A stretch of DNA of 64,000 nt from Pseudopithomyces maydicus (taxonomy: Eukaryota > Ascomycota > Dothideomycetes > Pleosporales > Didymosphaeriaceae). Location: the NCBI GenBank assembly GCA_026873275.1, contig JANTUC010000015.1, positions 1,302,001-1,366,000 on the forward strand, written 5' to 3'. This document shows, in pieces, positions 53,862 through 64,000 of the stretch (positions are counted from its first letter, which is position 1; each line of letters opens with the position of its first letter). The notes under the pieces are model-generated. The model did not search any database, was not told the DNA's origin, and saw only the letters and a list, made by a program, of their open reading frames with translations. Position numbers and translations under genes: made by a program.

Positions 53862-56712
53862 GGTGTGTTTTACTTCGCCTCCTGGACGGTATAGCTAATC
53901 GAAAAGAAGTGTTTGGGAATAAGAAGACGAAGCCTCCAGACCTGTAACATCTATGACCATCTTTATACCTTATAGCATGTCGGCGCGATCGACCTTCTTC
54001 CTTAATCATTGGAACCTGCCAAGGCAAGCACGTACTCCTATCCATGTGCTAGCCACTAGAACGTGCCAGCAGACTTGACCACCCAGCCTTTCTTCGCCAA
54101 GTTCAAGATGCGGTCGATGAGCCGGACCCCCGCATTGGAGACGAACAGATAACAGGCGAGATGTCTGGAAGTCATTGACGCGCGCCCCAGAGAAGCCACG
54201 ATCGTTTCCTGGGACCCTCTTACCTCATATGGTACACCAAGGGGAGAACTGGCGTGGGGAAATGGACACCCTCAGAACCTTGGCTTGACACAAGCAACAG
54301 GATATGGCTGTTCTGAGTTTGGAGTCCACACACCAGATTAGAGCCGACCCAATAATTCGAAGCTGAAGCTGATCCTCACAAGGTCAGTGCGTGTCTAGTC
54401 TCTCGGTTTGACGTTTCTGGAAGTCCCACTGGTGCACAAAGAAAACGCCAGAGAGTCTCGACAGCCTTCGATGCTGGGACTGCTATGGTTCGCTGGCGTT
54501 TGGTCCCATCCCTATCTCTACCGACCGCATCACAGGTTGTCAAACCTAGACGTCACCTTAGTCGTGCGCCTAGGTATGCGTACGCAAGTGCCGCGTACAT
54601 GTACGTACGTGATGCACGTTTCGTTTGTATCCCAAGAAGCACCCCTCACGCACCTCCCTGCATTCTTCCGCCTTACGCTGCATGGCGGTGATGCTGTTTA
54701 TCAATGCCAAGCCATCACATCACGATCGGATCGGTGGAGCCGCAAAACAAGCACCCCCGGACCCAGATCCAAGGGCTCGTCACATGCCTTAGCGCTCACC
54801 TCCACCCACGTGCAGCCAATGGCACGCGAGTAGACTTTCACATGAAATGTTCCGAGCGGGCCGGATCAACGTCCGTTGCCGACATGTGCCAAGTCTGGTA
54901 TTGGCATACGACGGGAACCTCTGCCCAAGGCGCAGTATGTAATCCTGAGACAGGCGTGATATTTCAGTCAGCCAAGCTCACGAAGTGCTAGGCGTCCGCG
55001 CGTACGGTTCGATGGCTTCGGGTCTCCGTTGAAAGACCGGAAGCTGGAGGAACGTGCATGCCATCATGCCCAGCGGTAATGCAAATCCATGCGGTAATAC
55101 TCTAGAACGAAGCGCGCTGTACGGCAGTAAAGATAAGGCGCTTGGTGGGTCTGGAAAAAAAGTATCCAAAGAGTTGCGCGTGCTAGATTCCATGACGGAT
55201 CTTCATACAAAGCAGAGCACCCCGACCAATTGATGCATTATTTTTGTCTCACATCTAAAAGACTATCATCAATAAAGCCCAGAGCTAGAATGTCCATTGG
55301 ACCGAATGCGAGGCTTCTGCATGCAAGACTGCCGGCAAATGCATTATACATACATGTATGCGACACTTTTCGAAAGTTTAATTGTCGGGAACATACATTT
55401 CGCATGTTTCTAAGGCAACGCCAAAGCGAAATCTGCATGTCAGATTCAGACTTGGGCATCGGCAAATGCTGGGGCCCACACACCAAATAAATTTTGTCGA
55501 TTCTTTGGTGATGATGTACAGCGCGCCTGCATCCGACACACCCTCGAATTGACCACCACGTGGTTCATAATTACTGATACCCTGGAAATAGATAAGCGAG
55601 TATGCGAGGACATTTGCTGTCGCCTGGCTGACCTGTCTGTGTTTCTATCTATTTGTGACAAATTTGTATACCGAATGCGACACCTTGCAGTGTTCAATCG
55701 CACTTAATTCTAATCCGTCAAAGTTCGATGATCCCCCCATGCGAACGCTTGAACGGCAGTTCCAACTGTCATCGTCTCGTCCCCTGACGATCAGCCTGGC
55801 CATGGCTGTCTGCGAACCTTAGCCAAACGTCAAACGTCAAACGACGAGCTAGCCGAGCGCCTATACAAGATATGACGTTGATTGACAGCCTGAATTCCCC
55901 TCGACATATACATACACATATCCTCCGAGCCATTGGATCCACATATCAGCTGGTAAATACTGAATTGATGAAAGCGCAATTGAAAAAGAAGACGATCCTC
56001 TTGATAGCGTAAAAGAAGGGTAAACAAAGACCAAGTAATCAATCAAGCGGTCATGGGTATATCATGTTGAATCAAAGAGTGACCCACGTACATGTTCACC
56101 ATTTCAACTCGCACAAAAAAAGTTATGCATCTCCATCTACCCTTGGATCCATAACAAGCCCCATTCGGTGCCTACCTTTCCCAGCGAATAATATCACATC
56201 ACGTCACACAAGTACAGGATAGCAGCACACAAACAAATTATGGCATCACGCTCAAAAACCTCTCCTGCATATACACTTGATCATTCTCATTCTCTATGCA
56301 CCTTTCCCTCCCCACCTTCCTATGCACAACCCAGCCACAAAAACAGCGAGCGACGAGAACCCTCTCTCCCTTTTTCTTCTCGGTCTCTCCAACGCTTCAA
56401 GCCAAGCATCTGGACATCCATTTCCGGATGCATAGATGGATATTACACACGAACCGTCCTCGCTATGAACAGACTCAGTCCCATGCTACCAAACAGATGA
56501 TATGTAAAAAGAAACCCAGCAATCAAAAAAAGAGAGTCGCGGGAAAGACGAGATGCGAGTGTCGTTTTTTCTCGGGAGCGGACCGGAACACCAGGGGGAT
56601 ATAAGTAAGGATGGACAAGAATTGTTGGGACAGGGTAAAAAGAGGGGAACTGCGCGCTCGTAACAGGTCGTTGAAGGCCGAAAATCGACAAATTTGAGGT
56701 TTCAGGAAGCGC
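53862..56712. other. Gene-poor region upstream of the monooxygenase
   Basis: About 2.85 kb. The 141-codon ORF at 54408-54833 lacks motifs and overlaps others. No RNA gene or repeat recognised; 56250-56700 is probably the 3' flank of the GH16 gene. Confidence 0.45.
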
Positions 56713-58212
56713 TTAGAGCACGAGGAGACCGAAAATGGCCAGAACGATGGCGACGGCGGAGCCCCCAACCTTACCGAGGCCAGGTTGCAGAGACGAGGCG
56801 GCGTTGTCGTTGGTCTTGGGGTCGGTCTTGGGGTCACCCTGCGACCATGTGTTGTCTCCCTCACCGACGCTGCCGGAACCTCCGCTACCGCTGCTACCAC
56901 CGCTCCCGGAGCTACCACCGCCGAGGTTGCCATTGAAGGAGGCACCTGATGTAGCCTGAGCAGTGTTGGTAGCAGCAACGGCACTTTCCTGACGAGCACC
57001 ACCACCGGGGTTGCCACCGGGGACCATGTTGACGGACTTGGTGGGCTTGGCGGCGGAGCTGGCCTTGGACGATGAAGCCGAGCCAGGCTCGTCACCAGTG
57101 TCCATCAAGGAGTGCAAAATGACGAGTTCGTCGGTGATCTCGACAGTGTTGTTGGTAGGGTTCTTGTCGGTGTACTTGTAGCTCTTGCCGTTGGAACCGG
57201 AGGACTTGATGCCTGACGGGGGGTCGTAGCAGTCGACAGTCACCTCAGTGACAAGCGCAGCGTACATACCGTTGGTCATGTATTTGCTGTTCCAGTCGAT
57301 CTCGCCACCAGCCCACTCGATGGTACCCTCACCGTTGGTAGGAAGACCAGCAGGCCAGAGGGAAAGCATGACACGGGAGGGGGTCTGAGGGTAGTCGTAG
57401 CGGCCTGCAGTGGCGTTCCAAGATTCGGTGCGCTTCACGCTGCGGCCCTTCTTGCCATCAACGGACCAGCTGAGTTCGTCTTGAGACCAGTCGATGCAGT
57501 ATTCGTGGGTCTGCTTCGCAGTGTCGGGGTTGACCGGGAGCTTCTCCATGTTCTCGTCTAATGATGTCATTAGTTTTAGTGCAGACAAGTGGATCGAATA
57601 ACTTACAGTTAGTGACACCCTGCGAGTACCAGTTGGACTGAGCATTGCCGACGTCGTTGCCTATGAACTCGAAGTCAATTTCGTCCTTGACATCAGACAT
57701 CATGATGAAGGCAGTGACGACACCCTGGCCCTGGCTGGTGGACATGGTGGCGCAGATCTTGCCGTACCAAACGTAGAAGGTGGAGGCCAGCAGCGTGCCG
57801 ACAGTGCCCTCAGCCATGGTCAGAGCGACACCACCAGAGGGGTACTGGATGGGGTTGCCCTGTGCCTGCCAGTTGATCTTGGAATTGTCGCCCAGATAGT
57901 CGTTGATGGATTGTACATCTTTCAGGCCGTCGAATTTGTAGGTGCCGCTCTTGCAGACGGGGTTGGGTACGCAGGAGTCAAAGGTGGTGGACATGGTCGG
58001 GTCGCACCCGCCCAGGCAGAAGGCGCCGACACCACAGTCGCCATAGACTGGAGCTGTTAGCACTGCACAGTTTGGGTGAGTGGGCGGGGTGACGTACGAC
58101 CACAGCAGGGCGAGTCAGACGGGCAGTGGTTGTTCCTCGTGCATTTCTGGGCCAGAGCGGAGCCGACCAAGGTGGCCGCGAGGGCGGCGGCAGTGAGGAC
58201 GTGTCGGACCAT
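56713..58212 (-). CDS. GH16 chitin-glucan transglycosylase, Crh/Utr2-like, CBM18-like N-terminus, GPI-anchored
   Basis: Cell-wall enzyme that cross-links chitin to beta-glucan at the surface. Three exons: 58212-58098, 58053-57607 and 57557-56713, giving 468 aa. A signal peptide (MVRHVLTAAALAATLVGSALA) is followed by a Cys-rich chitin-binding-like module (KCTRNNHCPSDSPCC, then YGDCGVGAFCLGGCDP), the arrangement of yeast Utr2. The catalytic loop is DVKDEIDFEFIGND with the ExDxE acids; EYCIDWSQDELSWSVDG and LSLWPAGLP follow as expected for GH16. The tail is Ser/Thr/Gly-rich and ends in a hydrophobic segment (GGSAVAIVLAIFGLLVL), indicating GPI attachment, with several N-x-T sites. A TATA-like string lies about 255 bp upstream. 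Confidence 0.95.
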
Positions 58213-58466
58213 TGCCGACGGTTATCGTGTGCTGTTGTACGAGGATGCTAAGCGCCGTGCAGCTGTCAAGAAGGTGTGCAACGCGCGCTCCGGATTAGGA
58301 CGGGCGAAGGTAGTTGTATATGAAGGTGTGGGCCACGGCTTCCAAGTGGTGGTGCTGAAACGGAGAGCAGATGGGGTCGTGTACGGGGCAGGTGCTGGGG
58401 CAGGTGCTGGGTTCCCCTGATGGAGGGCGAGCGAGGGCGAGTAGCGAGCGTGTGGGGAATTAATAG

Positions 58467-58473
58467 TATATAT
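58467..58473 (-). promoter_or_regulatory. TATA-like element upstream of the GH16 gene
   Basis: ATATATA on the minus strand, about 255 bp before the ATG. Confidence 0.3.
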
Positions 58474-58855
58474 GGGGGATCAGTTGGAGCGAACGACGGG
58501 GCAACGAAGGGAAGAAGCGCGGGAGGGAAAAGGAGGCAGCGGAGCTCTCGAGCGAACGACGAGAGGTGAGTACGACGGCGCGCGCGGACTCTGGCCTGTC
58601 AGCCGGTCCTTGAAAATGGCGCCTGGTGTTTCTGGAGGGAGGATGGGCGCTAGTGCCCATCTGGGCAGGAGCCATGCCATATTTGCCATCCCCATAAATC
58701 ACGGATGCAGGGCCGCCCGTCAACCAGTGCCCTCGAATGCACCGCGGCACCGTCTCCGCAGCTTTTTGCTCGTGTGGGCCTGTCCTACGCTTCGTGTTGC
58801 CATTCACACTGCCAGCGCGCACCGCCATGCCTTGTCCGTATCCCCTCTGTGCTGT

Positions 58856-58881
58856 GCTGCTGCTGCTGCTGCTGCTGCTGG
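58856..58881. repeat. CTG trinucleotide repeat
   Basis: About eight perfect copies. Confidence 0.9.
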
Positions 58882-59193
58882 GCCCTGTGTGGCCTCTCGC
58901 GCGCGGGTGGCACCGAGTTCAGGAGGCTCATTGATCGCTTCGACTCGAGCCCACCCGGGTCGAGTCACGCTGCACGGCAATCGATAGGCGGCGCCGCCCC
59001 ACCGTTTATAATTATTCACTGCACATCAATCAGGGCCCGCGCTGCAGCGTGTACCCACCCTGAGGCCCATCCCCACGTGTTTCCAGACTGCATTGTGCTG
59101 TGCTGCATCTCCCGCTGTGCTGGTCTCAACAAAAGCTTCCCACTCGAGTTCCGCAGCCTCGGTCGCTCCTGCAGTGCCCAATGCAACGGCCAA

Positions 59194-59280
59194 CTGCACC
59201 TGCCTGAGCACAAACCTGCGCCTGCCTGAGCACAAACCTGCGCCTGCCTGAGCTCAAATCTGCACCTGCCTTGGCACCAG
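59194..59280. repeat. 22-bp minisatellite
   Basis: About 3.8 tandem copies of a unit like ctgcgcctgcctgagcacaaac, the last diverged. Confidence 0.9.
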
Positions 59281-59620
59281 AACACACGACCCTTTGCGAC
59301 AAACACGGCAAGCGCCATGCTGACAATTCACTCACGCATACCTAGTGCCACAGTCTACCATCGCATCGGGACTCTTCTTTTCCGTCCCTCAATAACTGCA
59401 TGTGTATGTGGGCTAGTAAAGAGAGTCATCACCATCGATTCTGCGTACTATCTTCATCTGGGGGTATTGTACAGGCAAACCGCTAGAAAACCCAAATTCA
59501 CGTATCAAATAATGTGTCTATAACAGCATCAAAGCTTATTCAAAACATGCCAAAAACAATACAATTTCGCACGAGTCCCGCTCCGTTCCATCTACCACAC
59601 AAACAAACCCCACCACCATT

Positions 59621-61860
59621 CTAGCTCAGCGTCGGCAACTTCAAGCCCGCTGTCTTGGCCTCAAAACCGTTCAGTGTCACTAGATCTGCCTTCAGAACCT
59701 CAATCATCTTTTCGCAATACGGAATCAGCTGCGTGTCAATTATATACTGCGCAAGATTCGTATCCTTCGAGTTCTCCGTTAGATCCTGTTTCAGCATGTC
59801 TCGTGAGAGATCGTTAGCGTCGAGAGCCGATTTGGCGTCATTGATATCCTTCTGTATCTTCGTCTTGATGGCCCGGTAGTAGGTGGTTTGAAGAGTCTTG
59901 CGCTCAGCGTTGAGATCCTTCAAATCCTTTTCGAGCGTTACGCGCTTGGTCTTCAGGGTGGCGAGCTTCTCGTGGTAGCCTTTCAAATCGCTCTTCTTCA
60001 CCATTCCTTCGTTCTTCTCGAGAAGCCCTTTTTGCGTCTCCAGGGCGGCTATGGCAACCTTGTACGAGGCTTTTGTCTCGGCATATCTGGTCTTCATCCA
60101 TTCTCTTCCGTGTTGGGCCATGTCTTTCAGTTGGGCTTTCATGAAGGCTTCCCATTGTGCGTCGAGACCCTTGTCCTCTTTCGTCAGGGCGGGAATGTTG
60201 CTGAGCTCGTCCTTTACGTTCTCGTACGAGTGTATCAGGCGTTTTGATACATCCGGTTGGTTCATGTAGCTGAACACACCGAATATCTGTTGCAAAGAGG
60301 TAAATCAGCATCATGGCATGTGCAATGATTGTAGAATAGGGTTGGCATACCGTGCGGAAGACAGACAGGACTTCATTGGAGTGCCTTGCCCCGGTTTCAA
60401 AATCCTTGAGTAGGTTCTTGAACTTCTCAGGTGCCATGTAATTTTGGCTCTTCCACATTCGCATCTTGAACGTGTTGATCTTGCTGTCGCACAGCACAAA
60501 GTCGCGACGATTTTCCGAGGACCCCAAAGCTTGGAACACCAAGTCGTTGATGGATTCCTTGTCGCTGAGAGCTGTTCCTGTTTCGAGTTCTGTAGCTTTG
60601 TTCGGACGAGCATCTACGGAAACGATTCCTGGGACGGTAAGTGTGCTCAAGTCTTCGTTCCACCATTTCTCAAACCAAGCCCCTTCGACCTTATCCGCCC
60701 CGGTTTTCTTGATCAAGCTTTCGATGAACATCTTCACGGTTTGCAGCTATACGGCAGTATTAGAAGAATCACGAACCCCAAGATATAGAAACTGACCTCG
60801 ATCAAGTGCTCGGTCACAAGTCCATCGTAATTTTTGCCTTGAGGTTTCGTTCTGTAAGTGAAGACGTCGATATCGTTGAGCTTGTCAGTTTTCCATTGCA
60901 CTCGTACCACGGGTATATCTGCCCCATCGCCATCGTATAAGTCACTATTGCTTGGGTAATCCTGCGAATACAGATCAAGCTTTGACGCCCCTTGCACATC
61001 GGTCTTGTAGCGGCGTGGTTCACCACGCTTAGCAAGCTGATCAGACTCGGAGAGATCGACAGAAAACTTTTGTTGGCGTTTGACCGGCTTGGTTCCCTTG
61101 CCCTTGGTGGGTTTGGTGCCCTTACCACCCTTGCCTTTGACAGGCTTCTTGATCTTACTTTTATAGGCCTTGTAGGTGTCTCGGACGATGGGTTCAGACT
61201 CGTCGCCGATTTGACAGTCAATCAACTCGTCGCATACATTGATGGCCTTTGTGGGGATTGGAGCTGGTTTGTAGTTGCATACATCAATCTTCGTGCCAGT
61301 GGGCTTCTTTGAAGGCTTCTTCGAAGAATTCTTGACGGCTCTGGGGCTCACTCTCGTTCCTTTGCCCTTAGGCTTCCCGGTCGGTTTAGCAACAGGACAA
61401 TAGAGATCAGAGGTAGAACCGGGTGCCTTTGAAGTAGTTTTGGTTGGCCTTGGCTTCGAATTAGTTCTGGTTGGCTTTGGCTTCGAATTAGTTTTGGTTG
61501 GCTTTGGTGTAGGCTTCGCAGACGGGCCTTTAGTGGTCTTTGGTGGTTTGGGCTTTGATGGTTTGTTTTTATCCTTCGGTCGTTTAGGGGTGGTTTTCGG
61601 AGGTCGTCTCCCTCCACGACTCTTTGAAGTCCTTCCTCTGGCACGGGAAACAAGGTTTGGACTGTTGATGTTTCCTTGATTCCAGTGGTCATCGCTGCGC
61701 AATGCCAAATCACCATGACTGAATCTACGTGTAAGCCACGTAAAAGTCATTCATATTATATGGTAACTTTTACTTACTTTTCGGAAGGGATGTATAGACC
61801 TTGCGATATAATCGCTAGACCCAATAGCAACAAAACATTGCGAAACGAGAGGAGATGCAT
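59621..61860 (-). CDS. Secreted Lys/Pro/Thr-rich protein with ordered C-terminal region, function unknown
   Basis: Four exons: 61860-61778, 61724-60797, 60746-60351 and 60286-59621; total 690 aa with consistent phases. The start MHLLSFRNVLLLLGLAIISQGLY is a good signal peptide. Residues ~45-260 are low complexity: KPT/KPKPTR repeats, Lys-Gly-rich segments (KGKGGKGTKPTKGKGTKP), and a few cysteines (LYCPV, DVCNY, NVCDELIDC). From about residue 300 the sequence looks globular: VRVQWKTDKLNDIDVFTY, GLVTEHLIELQTVKMFIESL, FEKWWNEDLSTLTVPGIVSVD, then a ~220-residue helical, coiled-coil-like end rich in K/E/L. The TEHLIELQ stretch recalls C-terminal regions of some secreted GH18/killer-toxin-like fungal proteins, but no catalytic domain is present and I do not claim that relationship. 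Possibly a wall-associated or effector-like protein. Confidence 0.8.
61439..61510 (-). repeat. 30-bp in-frame tandem repeat coding for a KPTRTNSKPR-type unit
   Basis: Two to three near-identical 30-bp copies within the Lys/Pro/Thr-rich region of the secreted protein gene. Confidence 0.85.
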
Positions 61861-62593
61861 CTTAAATGCTGAAGCAATGTAGAAAGGAAAAGAATGAGGC
61901 AATTTACAATGATGTTCGCATGGAAATAAATGAGAGAGTGAATTCAGTATGCTTTAAAGAGTGACTGAAGGTAAAGAATGCATGAGCTGTAACTGAGGCC
62001 TCAGTGCAGACACAATATCATCTTTAAGTAGGCAGCACCAAATGCAGCTATCGTTCAGTCTCATCGGATCTCGTCTACAAATTTCGGACTCTCGCTGGGC
62101 TCATATCACGAGTACATTCTGCCAAGTCGGTGTTGAGCCAGACATTTGCGACGCAATCGTTGTATTCGAATCCTGCAGGCCATCTTTATAATTGATTACC
62201 CGATTTTTAGCAGCAACTATTCGAATATCCGTTCGTTTGTGATGATTAATATCTGAATTCCGTCCGAGAAGTGTCAAAGTGCGCTACATTTGCTGTTCTG
62301 ATGAGCGGTGGAAGGTAAGCCGTCAGCCGTGTAACACTAAGCAGCCCCCTTCGTGTCTCAATTCGGAAAGCTGTAGTCGGATAATATCTTACGTTTTACC
62401 AGAAGCGATATTATCGTTTTGCGTGCCGCACGTATGCAGCAAGGCGCAACCCCATTTGTCAGGCAACCACGTCCGTTCTCCACTTCTCGCTATTCCACTT
62501 CCCTCCAGATGTCGTCCCCCATATAGTCTCAGCCCCCTCCCTTCTCGCGGGCCAGTGAAGGGTCGCTTGCAGATAAAAACACCAGTCAATATA
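61861..62593. other. Divergent promoter region
   Basis: 733 bp between the secreted-protein gene and the next, transcribed apart. No specific element assigned. Confidence 0.5.
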
Positions 62594-63275
62594 ATGGCCA
62601 GTCAAGATATGGTTCGCACGCGCGAATTGCTTCAGGAAGATCCCACCGCAAAATGGGGCTTCGTCGTCTACCGTTGCACCTACGAAAGCGACGATGAGTG
62701 GGCGCGCTTCATGCAATACCTCAATACGCGTGTAAGAATTGGATTGGAGAGAGATGGAGATGGTGATTTGTTTGATCGCATCGATTGGCAAGTACAGGAC
62801 AATCGAGAGGAATTTGACCGCGTTAGTACAGACGAGCTGAGACGGTGAGTACTTTATCACATCTAACGTCCATTCAACATCAATCCAACTACCCACTTGC
62901 AACACGACATACCACGACATCGCATGAAGGGATCCTCCCCATATCACACTTTAACAACATCGATCCATTAAACTAACATTTCCTCTCAGCCATTTCACCT
63001 CCACCATCCTCCCCACCTTCTCGCGGCCCAGCACCGCCCGTCACCACGCCTTCATCGCTGTCTACCAGATCACTCTCAACCGTATCCTCACCAAGGCACC
63101 GCCTCCAGAGCGATTTGACGCCGATGGCACAGGCTTTTTGACGCTCGTTTCGCACGAGGAGCGCGAGGGACATTTTAGTATCGGCGTGTCTTATTTGGTG
63201 CCTAGAGCGTACACGTTGCTGGATGCGTGTGGATGGGATAACATCGTTCCTGAAGATGGTGTGTCGTGTCCTTGA
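62594..63275 (+). CDS. Conserved fungal hypothetical protein
   Basis: Two exons, 62594-62844 and 62990-63275 (178 aa, phase 2 junction, 145-nt intron). The sequence pattern KWGFVVYRCTYESDDEWARFMQYLN, IDWQVQDNREEFD, RHFTSTILPTFSRP, HHAFIAVYQ, and SYLVPRAYTLLDACGWDNIV resembles a small family I have seen repeatedly in Pezizomycotina, often in many copies per genome, without known function. No signal peptide, membrane segment or metal motif. Confidence 0.8.
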
Positions 63276-63579
63276 GGGGTAAGGAATGCTTGTAGGTATC
63301 TTTGCAAGTTTGCAGAAATAGTGGGTGTGTGTGGAGCGGAAATGACGTATAGGTAGAAGAATGAGGAACTCGAAATAAATCTAGCATCAATGAGAACTAA
63401 ATTCAGTCAAGCGGCTTGTCGGAAACGTGGCGATTCAAGTTAATCCGTAATGAGTTCGTTGAATCGACCTATACTGGGGAGGATTAGGTTTGCCAGCGGG
63501 ACGCAGCAAAAGGCAACTCAACCCAATTATCCATTTACTACTTGTAACTACATGGAATCTGATCGAACGACAAGGGAAA
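63276..63579. other. Convergent intergenic region, no gene seen
   Basis: 304 bp of 3' flanks. Confidence 0.5.
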
Positions 63580-64000
63580 CTATTTTTCAGTGTCCTGCGG
63601 TCGTACAAATGTGAACGAAGAAGTCCTGATACCCAGACCCCCTCTTCCCTCCGTGAAAAACTCCATCAACCCTTCTCTCCTCGTAGGCGGTACCCGATCC
63701 TCCCTCCTCAATCCCACATCTTCTTCCTCCTGGAATTCCTACTCACAAGCACGTAAAGTCAGTAATCCGTGCATATACACATGTATACATGTATATATCA
63801 TCATAAAAGGAATCCACTCACATTTTTTCCATCCCAAAGTCCAATACTTTCCCACGGCGCCCTCTCCCCAACACTCGTCACCTCGCTCGTCCCGTCTACA
63901 CGATATACCTGGAGGAAGCAGCACGTTGCGCAGGCTGGATGCTTACAACCGGTGCAAGGGTGGCCGTAGTAGGCGGGAGCCCGGATAAAGGCTCCGTTGG
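63580..64000 (-). CDS. 3' end of a Cys-rich hypothetical protein (5' part beyond window)
   Basis: Two joined exons on the minus strand: 64000-63822 and 63729-63580, with a 92-nt GTGAGT...CCAG intron. Both are phase 0: 59 and 50 codons, ending TAG at 63580. The visible part contains RAPAYYGHPCTGCKHPACATCC, with five cysteines and two histidines in about 16 residues that could bind zinc or form disulfides, then GLWDGKN, EEEDVGLRREDRVPP and GLGIRTSSFTFVRPQ. Not recognised. Support comes from frame continuity and splice consensus only. Confidence 0.55.

Larger units (their letters stand above)
58213..59620. other. Promoter region of the GH16 gene and intergenic DNA
   Basis: Includes a TATATA at 58467-58473, a CTG trinucleotide run near 58856-58881 and a 22-bp minisatellite (59194-59280). 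ORFs on both strands here are repeat translations. Confidence 0.55.

Overview
The window is nuclear DNA from a filamentous ascomycete (Pezizomycotina), most likely a dothideomycete. The genes have short GT-AG introns, mostly 44-145 nt, and include two Zn2Cys6 regulators, a DUF6594 membrane protein, a CYT-4/Dss1-type mitochondrial exoribonuclease, a Utr2/Crh-type GPI-anchored cell-wall enzyme, a Pib1-like FYVE-RING ligase and an intron-bearing tRNA-Gln. There is no operon structure, CRISPR array, prophage or recognisable transposon. The lineage call is an inference from gene content.

Layout. 0-10.4 kb holds housekeeping genes: a PLP trans-sulfuration enzyme (cut by the left edge), a cyclophilin with cytosolic and mitochondrial starts, an epsinR/Ent3-type ENTH adaptor, a Ted1-type ER phosphoesterase, a hypothetical protein and an SDR whose catalytic Tyr and Lys look replaced. 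11-15.3 kb is an accessory-looking locus with a DUF6594 membrane protein, a possible small protein and a caspase-like protein. 15.5-27.6 kb has a cinnamyl-type alcohol dehydrogenase, a 4.4-kb gene-poor stretch, a TRP/FLC-like membrane protein and a Pib1-like E3 ligase. 27.6-33.0 kb is a 5.4-kb gene-poor, microsatellite-rich stretch. 33-45 kb has two Zn2Cys6 regulators flanking cyt-4 and the molybdopterin synthase small subunit. 45.9-54 kb has an SDR, a Tri3-like acyltransferase, tRNA-Gln(CUG) and an FAD monooxygenase, possibly a small metabolic cluster but without a visible backbone enzyme. 56.7-64 kb has a Crh/Utr2-like transglycosylase, a Lys/Pro/Thr-rich secreted protein, a conserved hypothetical and the 3' end of a Cys-rich protein.

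The most consequential observation is that five otherwise well-conserved genes each need one extra base (two in one gene) to read through, six sites in all. Every site can be placed in or next to a homopolymer, usually C on the coding strand. In the four complete genes the exon lengths I derived become exact multiples of three once those bases are counted. The simplest reading is under-called homopolymers in the assembly rather than decay of five genes, and any automated annotation here would split these genes.

Gene models below were built by hand from frame continuity, splice consensus and remembered family motifs. No database search was run, so family names are recognition calls.
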